NCBI GenBank assembly: GCA_017308475.1
Contig: JAFKEU010000013.1
Coordinates: 1 to 64,000 of the forward strand
Origin: Alphaproteobacteria bacterium
GTDB taxonomy: Bacteria > Pseudomonadota > Alphaproteobacteria > Micropepsales > Micropepsaceae
Direction: 5' to 3'
Length of the DNA stretch: 64,000 bases
The position numbers and the translations under genes are program-made. Each line of letters opens with the position of its first letter. Within the stretch, counting starts at the first letter, position 1. This document shows, one piece after another, positions 61,041-64,000 of this stretch. A model generated the notes under the pieces. The model saw nothing but the letters and a program-made list of their open reading frames with translations. It was not told the DNA's origin and did no database searches.

Positions 61041-62243
61041 TCACGCTTTCCTGAACGGCCCATGCGCCGCCAGATCCGCCAAATTTTCCTGCACCGCTTC
61101 CCGTTCCGCCGCCAGGAACTGATCCACCGCCCGCGCCAGCCCCGGATGGGCGATGATATGGGCACTGTAGGTCGGCACCGGCATGTATCCGCGCAGCAAT
61201 TTGTGCTCGCCCTGGGCGCCGGCTTCAACTCTTTTCAGGCCCCTGGCGATGGCGAAGTCGATGGCCTGGTAATAACAGGTTTCGAAATGCAGGAAGGGCA
61301 CGTATTCATTCGTCCCCCAGTTGCGCCCGAACAGCACCCCGTCGCCGAACAGGTTCAGGGCGCCGGCGATGTATTCGCGGCCCCGCCGCGCCATGATCAG
61401 CAAAGTCTGCTGCCCCAGGCTGGCGCCCAGCCGCGAGAAGAATTCCCGTGTCAGGTAGGGTGTGCCCCATTTGCGCCCCCCTGTGTCCATGTAGAAATCG
61501 AAGAAGCGGTCCCAGTGCGCCTCGGTGATGTCGCTGCCCGTCAGCCAGTCGAACTCGATGCCCGCCTCGCGCACGCTGGCGCGTTCCTTGCGCAAATTCT
61601 TCCGTCTGGACGATGAGAGCTCGCCCAGGAACTGGTCGAAGCTCTGATAGCCCCGGTTTTCCCAGTGAAATTGCTGGCCGGTCCGCAGCAGGTACCCAGC
61701 CTGGCCCGCCAGCTTCCATTCTTCCTCGGTGGGAAAGGTGATGTGCAGCGACGACGCTTTCAGTTGCTGCACCGTTCCCGCCGCCGTCTTCAGCAGTGTC
61801 GTCCGCATGTCGTCGTCAGCCGCCAGCAGGCGGGGACCGGTCACCGGCGTGAAGGGCACGGCGCATTGCAGCTTGGGGTAATAGTCGCCGCCCGCCCGCT
61901 CCAGCGCATCGGCCCAGGCGTGGTCGAAGACATATTCGCCATAGGAATGGCTTTTCAGATACAGGGGCATGAGACCAAGCGGGCCTCCCCCGCTCGGCGG
62001 GGGAGGTGGCTGTAGCTCGCTCTCGAGCGAGCGTAAGCCGGGGGGGGCATCCAAAAGCAGATGACAGGGCTGCCAGCCGGTTCGCGCCGTGGCCGATCCC
62101 GACGCCTCCAGCGCATGGAAGAACTCAAACGTCGTGAAAGGGTGCGGCTCTGCCAACCCACCCGGATTGGCCAGGGCGTTCCAGCGCGCCGCCCCGATTT
62201 CGGCGGCGCTTGTTACCAGCCGTCCGATGCTTTTGGCCGTCAC
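61041..62243 (-). CDS. FemAB/GNAT-like N-acyltransferase (COG3146 type) with an inserted palindrome
   Basis: 400 residues. The family blocks are MPLYLKSHSYGEYVFDHAWADA, SSLHITFPTEEEW, SSSRRKNLRKERASV, FYMDTGGRKWGTPYLTREFF and HFETCYYQAIDFAI, as in predicted peptidyl or aminoacyl acyltransferases of proteobacteria. At residues 66-88 the repeat element at 61981-62048 adds about 21 residues (PPGLRSLESELQPPPPPSGGG) in frame just before the conserved GPLGLMPLYLK. The gene stays open. It is coupled to ridA-like by a 4-nt overlap. Confidence 0.85.
   Translation of the reverse strand: MTAKSIGRLVTSAAEIGAARWNALANPGGLAEPHPFTTFEFFHALEASGSATARTGWQPCHLLLDAPPGLRSLESELQPPPPPSGGGPLGLMPLYLKSHSYGEYVFDHAWADALERAGGDYYPKLQCAVPFTPVTGPRLLAADDDMRTTLLKTAAGTVQQLKASSLHITFPTEEEWKLAGQAGYLLRTGQQFHWENRGYQSFDQFLGELSSSRRKNLRKERASVREAGIEFDWLTGSDITEAHWDRFFDFYMDTGGRKWGTPYLTREFFSRLGASLGQQTLLIMARRGREYIAGALNLFGDGVLFGRNWGTNEYVPFLHFETCYYQAIDFAIARGLKRVEAGAQGEHKLLRGYMPVPTYSAHIIAHPGLARAVDQFLAAEREAVQENLADLAAHGPFRKA
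61981..62048 (+). repeat. Composite palindromic repeat, copy C, inside a coding region
   Basis: It starts GGGCCTCCCCCGC, forms a stem CCTCCCCCGC/GCGGGGGAGG, continues GTGGCTGTAGC, then a palindrome GCTCGCTCTCGAGCGAGC, GTAAGC, and ends CCGGGGGGGGC. Block order matches copies A and B (CCTCCCCC...GGGGGAGGTGG...GAGCGTAAGC...CCGG(A)GGGGGG). It is read through in frame by the minus-strand acyltransferase gene. Confidence 0.75.
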
Positions 62244-62701
62244 GAGATCTCGAACACCGCGTCCACTTCCACAGCCACCCCGCGCGGCAGCGAGCCCACG
62301 CCCACCGCGGCACGCGCATGCTTGCCCACATCCCCAAACACCTGAACCATCAGGTCCGACGCGCCATTGGCCACCTCCGGCTGCTGCGTGAATTCAGGTA
62401 CCGCGTTGACGAAGACGCCAAGCTTCAGGCAGCGCACCACCCTGTCCAGGTTGCCGTCACAGGCCGCATTCAGTTGCGCCAGGATGTTGATGGCGCAAAG
62501 CCTGGCCGCCGCCTGGGCGTTCTCCAGTGAAATCTCCGCGCCCACCTTGCCGATGAATTGCGGCTTGCCGTCCTTCAGCGGGATCTGGCCCGAGATGAAC
62601 AGCTGGTTGCCGCTGAACGTATAGGGCACATAGCTGGCCACCGGCGCGGGCGGGGTGGGCAGGGCGATGGCGAGTTCCTGCAGGCGGGTAACGGCGGACA
62701 T
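62240..62701 (-). CDS. RidA family protein
   Basis: 153 residues, the longer YjgF-like subgroup. YTFSGNQLFISGQIPLKDGK and ARAAVGVGSLPRGVAVEVDAVFE are family blocks. RidA itself clears reactive enamine/imine intermediates; the Arg that marks active deaminases lies at KHARAAVGVG. It overlaps the acyltransferase gene by 4 nt, so both are one operon. Confidence 0.9.
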   Translation of the reverse strand: MSAVTRLQELAIALPTPPAPVASYVPYTFSGNQLFISGQIPLKDGKPQFIGKVGAEISLENAQAAARLCAINILAQLNAACDGNLDRVVRCLKLGVFVNAVPEFTQQPEVANGASDLMVQVFGDVGKHARAAVGVGSLPRGVAVEVDAVFEIS

Positions 62702-62766
62702 TTCGGGCCTCGATTGGGGATTGGCGGAAGGCTACAGCCTTGGGCTCCTGCCCGCTATAAGAACCT

Positions 62767-63741
62767 ATGGCCGAATTCCTCATGCCCGCCGAATGGGAAC
62801 CGCATGTCCGCACCTGGATGTGCTGGCCGTGCCGCGCCGGTGTGTGGCCCGACATGGCGGCGGCCAAGCGCGCCTATGCCGACGTGGCCCGCGCCGTCGC
62901 CGCGTTCGAGCCGGTGATGATGGCCGCCAACCCCGCCGATGCGGATGAAGCCGCCGCAATCGCTGGCGTGGAAATCTTCCCGGAGGAGTTGGACGATTCC
63001 TGGGCCCGCGACATCGGCCCCACTTTCGTCAAAGGCCATAAAGGCGACAGGGCCGCGATTGGCTGGCGCTTCAATGCCTGGGGCGGCAAATACGCCCCCT
63101 TCGACCAGGACGCCCAATTCGCCGCCCGGCTAGCGGCCCGCGCCGGCGTGCCACTGCATCCGGCTTCGATCGTCTGCGAAGGCGGGGCCATTCACAGCGA
63201 CGGCCGGGGCATGCTTTTGACCACCGAACAGTGCCTGCTCAATCCCAACCGCAATCCCGGCCTGACCCGCGAGGCCGCGGCCGACGTGCTGCGCTATGCC
63301 GTGGGCGCCGAGCATGTGGTCTGGCTCGGCAGCGGTTTTTCCGACGACGAAACCGATGGCCACATCGACAATATCGCCTGTTTCGCCGCGCCCGGAAAAG
63401 TCATCCTGGGCATTCCCGACAGCGCCGGCCATCCCGATCATCAGCCCGTCCGTGTCGCGCGCGCCCGCCTGAAGGCCGCGGGGCTGGAGGTCATCGAATT
63501 GTTGCAACCCCGCAATATACGCCGCGATGGGCGGGACCGGTTGCTGCAGACCAGCTACGTCAATTTCTATCTCTGCAACGGCGGCCTTGTGATGCCGTCC
63601 TTCGACGATCCGCATGACGGCCGTGCGCGCGACACGCTTGCGGAATGTTTTCCCGGCCGTGATATAGCAGTGGTGTCGGCGCTTGCCATCGTGGCAGGCG
63701 GCGGCGGCATCCATTGCATCACCCAGCAGGAACCTGAATGA
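62767..63741 (+). CDS. aguA: Agmatine deiminase
   Basis: 324 residues, guanidine-modifying enzyme fold. The substrate and catalytic blocks WARDIGPTF, GGAIHSDGRG, ETDGHIDN and the nucleophile Cys in GGGIHCITQQ are present. It converts agmatine to N-carbamoylputrescine, and the next gene encodes the enzyme for the following step to putrescine. Confidence 0.95.
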   Translation: MAEFLMPAEWEPHVRTWMCWPCRAGVWPDMAAAKRAYADVARAVAAFEPVMMAANPADADEAAAIAGVEIFPEELDDSWARDIGPTFVKGHKGDRAAIGWRFNAWGGKYAPFDQDAQFAARLAARAGVPLHPASIVCEGGAIHSDGRGMLLTTEQCLLNPNRNPGLTREAAADVLRYAVGAEHVVWLGSGFSDDETDGHIDNIACFAAPGKVILGIPDSAGHPDHQPVRVARARLKAAGLEVIELLQPRNIRRDGRDRLLQTSYVNFYLCNGGLVMPSFDDPHDGRARDTLAECFPGRDIAVVSALAIVAGGGGIHCITQQEPE

Positions 63742-63748
63742 GGCCAGC

Positions 63749-64000
63749 TTGAGGGAAGTCACCTTCGCCGCCACCCAGTTTGCCGTTTCGCTCGACGGCG
63801 CCGCCAATGTCGCGCGCGCGGAAGAACTGGTGCGCCAGGCAGCCGGGCAGGGCGCCAATGTGATCCTGCTGCAGGAGCTGTTCGAAAGCCTCTATTTCTG
63901 CCAGGACCAACTCGCCCGGCATTTCGCGCTGGCCGCACCGTTCGACGGCAATGCGCTGCTGGCGCGCATGGCCGGGCTGGCAAAGGAGCTCGGCGTGGTG
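63749..64000 (+). CDS. aguB: N-carbamoylputrescine amidase, N-terminal fragment (cut by the window end)
   Basis: 84 codons are visible from a TTG at 63749 (LREVTFAATQFAVSLDGAAN). The catalytic Glu of the nitrilase fold is in LLQELFESLYFCQDQ. It starts 7 nt after aguA, so the two form the agmatine-to-putrescine operon. The lysine and cysteine of the triad lie beyond the window. The TTG is the only start near the homology. Confidence 0.9.
   Translation, partial: MREVTFAATQFAVSLDGAANVARAEELVRQAAGQGANVILLQELFESLYFCQDQLARHFALAAPFDGNALLARMAGLAKELGVV

Overview
This window comes from a GC-rich alphaproteobacterium. The evidence is the gene order of the ribosomal super-cluster, a short-LID adenylate kinase, an ATP12-type F1 assembly chaperone, DUF1489, a phasin, and adjacent clpS-clpA. 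The genus cannot be read from the sequence; a Rhizomicrobium/Micropepsales-like or Caulobacterales-like lineage is only a guess.

Layout. 1-12382: end of a tuf gene, tRNA-Trp, secE-nusG, rplKAJL, rpoBC and a clear terminator. 12383-18498: an accessory insert between rpoC and rpsL, with dispersed palindromic repeats, a lower-GC orphan with nuclease-like motifs, an Ada-AlkA fusion plus Ogt alkylation-repair operon, and a TonB-dependent receptor with a DUF2946-like partner. 18499-36961: str operon (rpsL, rpsG, fusA, tuf), then the S10, spc and alpha operons through rplQ. 37052-43722: terminator, Deg-type protease, outer-membrane barrel protein, rarA, a fluoride riboswitch with crcB-DUF190 on the minus strand, an RluA-family pseudouridine synthase, ATP12 and a degenerate DUF559 gene. 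43737-55127: peptidase-like, FUSC, acylphosphatase, lipB, a SpoA-domain protein, precorrin-2 dehydrogenase-cysH, tRNA-Leu, a GT-C membrane glycosyltransferase, panC and a SPOR-domain D,D-carboxypeptidase. 55128-64000: phasin, clpS-clpA, small conserved genes, a 43-residue ORF whose ribosome-binding site lies in a hairpin, a FemAB-like acyltransferase gene carrying an in-frame palindromic repeat, RidA, and agmatine deiminase followed by the start of N-carbamoylputrescine amidase.

The first 37 kb is almost entirely translation, transcription and protein export, organised in tightly packed operons. The second str-cluster copy of tuf (21481-22607) is broken: about 64 nt are missing, including the switch I/G2 region, and the frame is shifted. 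EF-Tu would then depend on the copy whose last 57 codons open the window, unless this is an assembly error between two near-identical genes. Several intergenic hairpins inside the ribosomal operons belong to the same dispersed palindromic family found in ordinary intergenic DNA later in the window. I found no CRISPR array, insertion sequence, prophage or obvious new defence system. The most novel-looking items are the in-frame palindrome in the acyltransferase gene, the small ORF with the sequestered Shine-Dalgarno, the paired operator-like dyads at the phasin promoter, and the palindrome at the promoter of the barrel protein.
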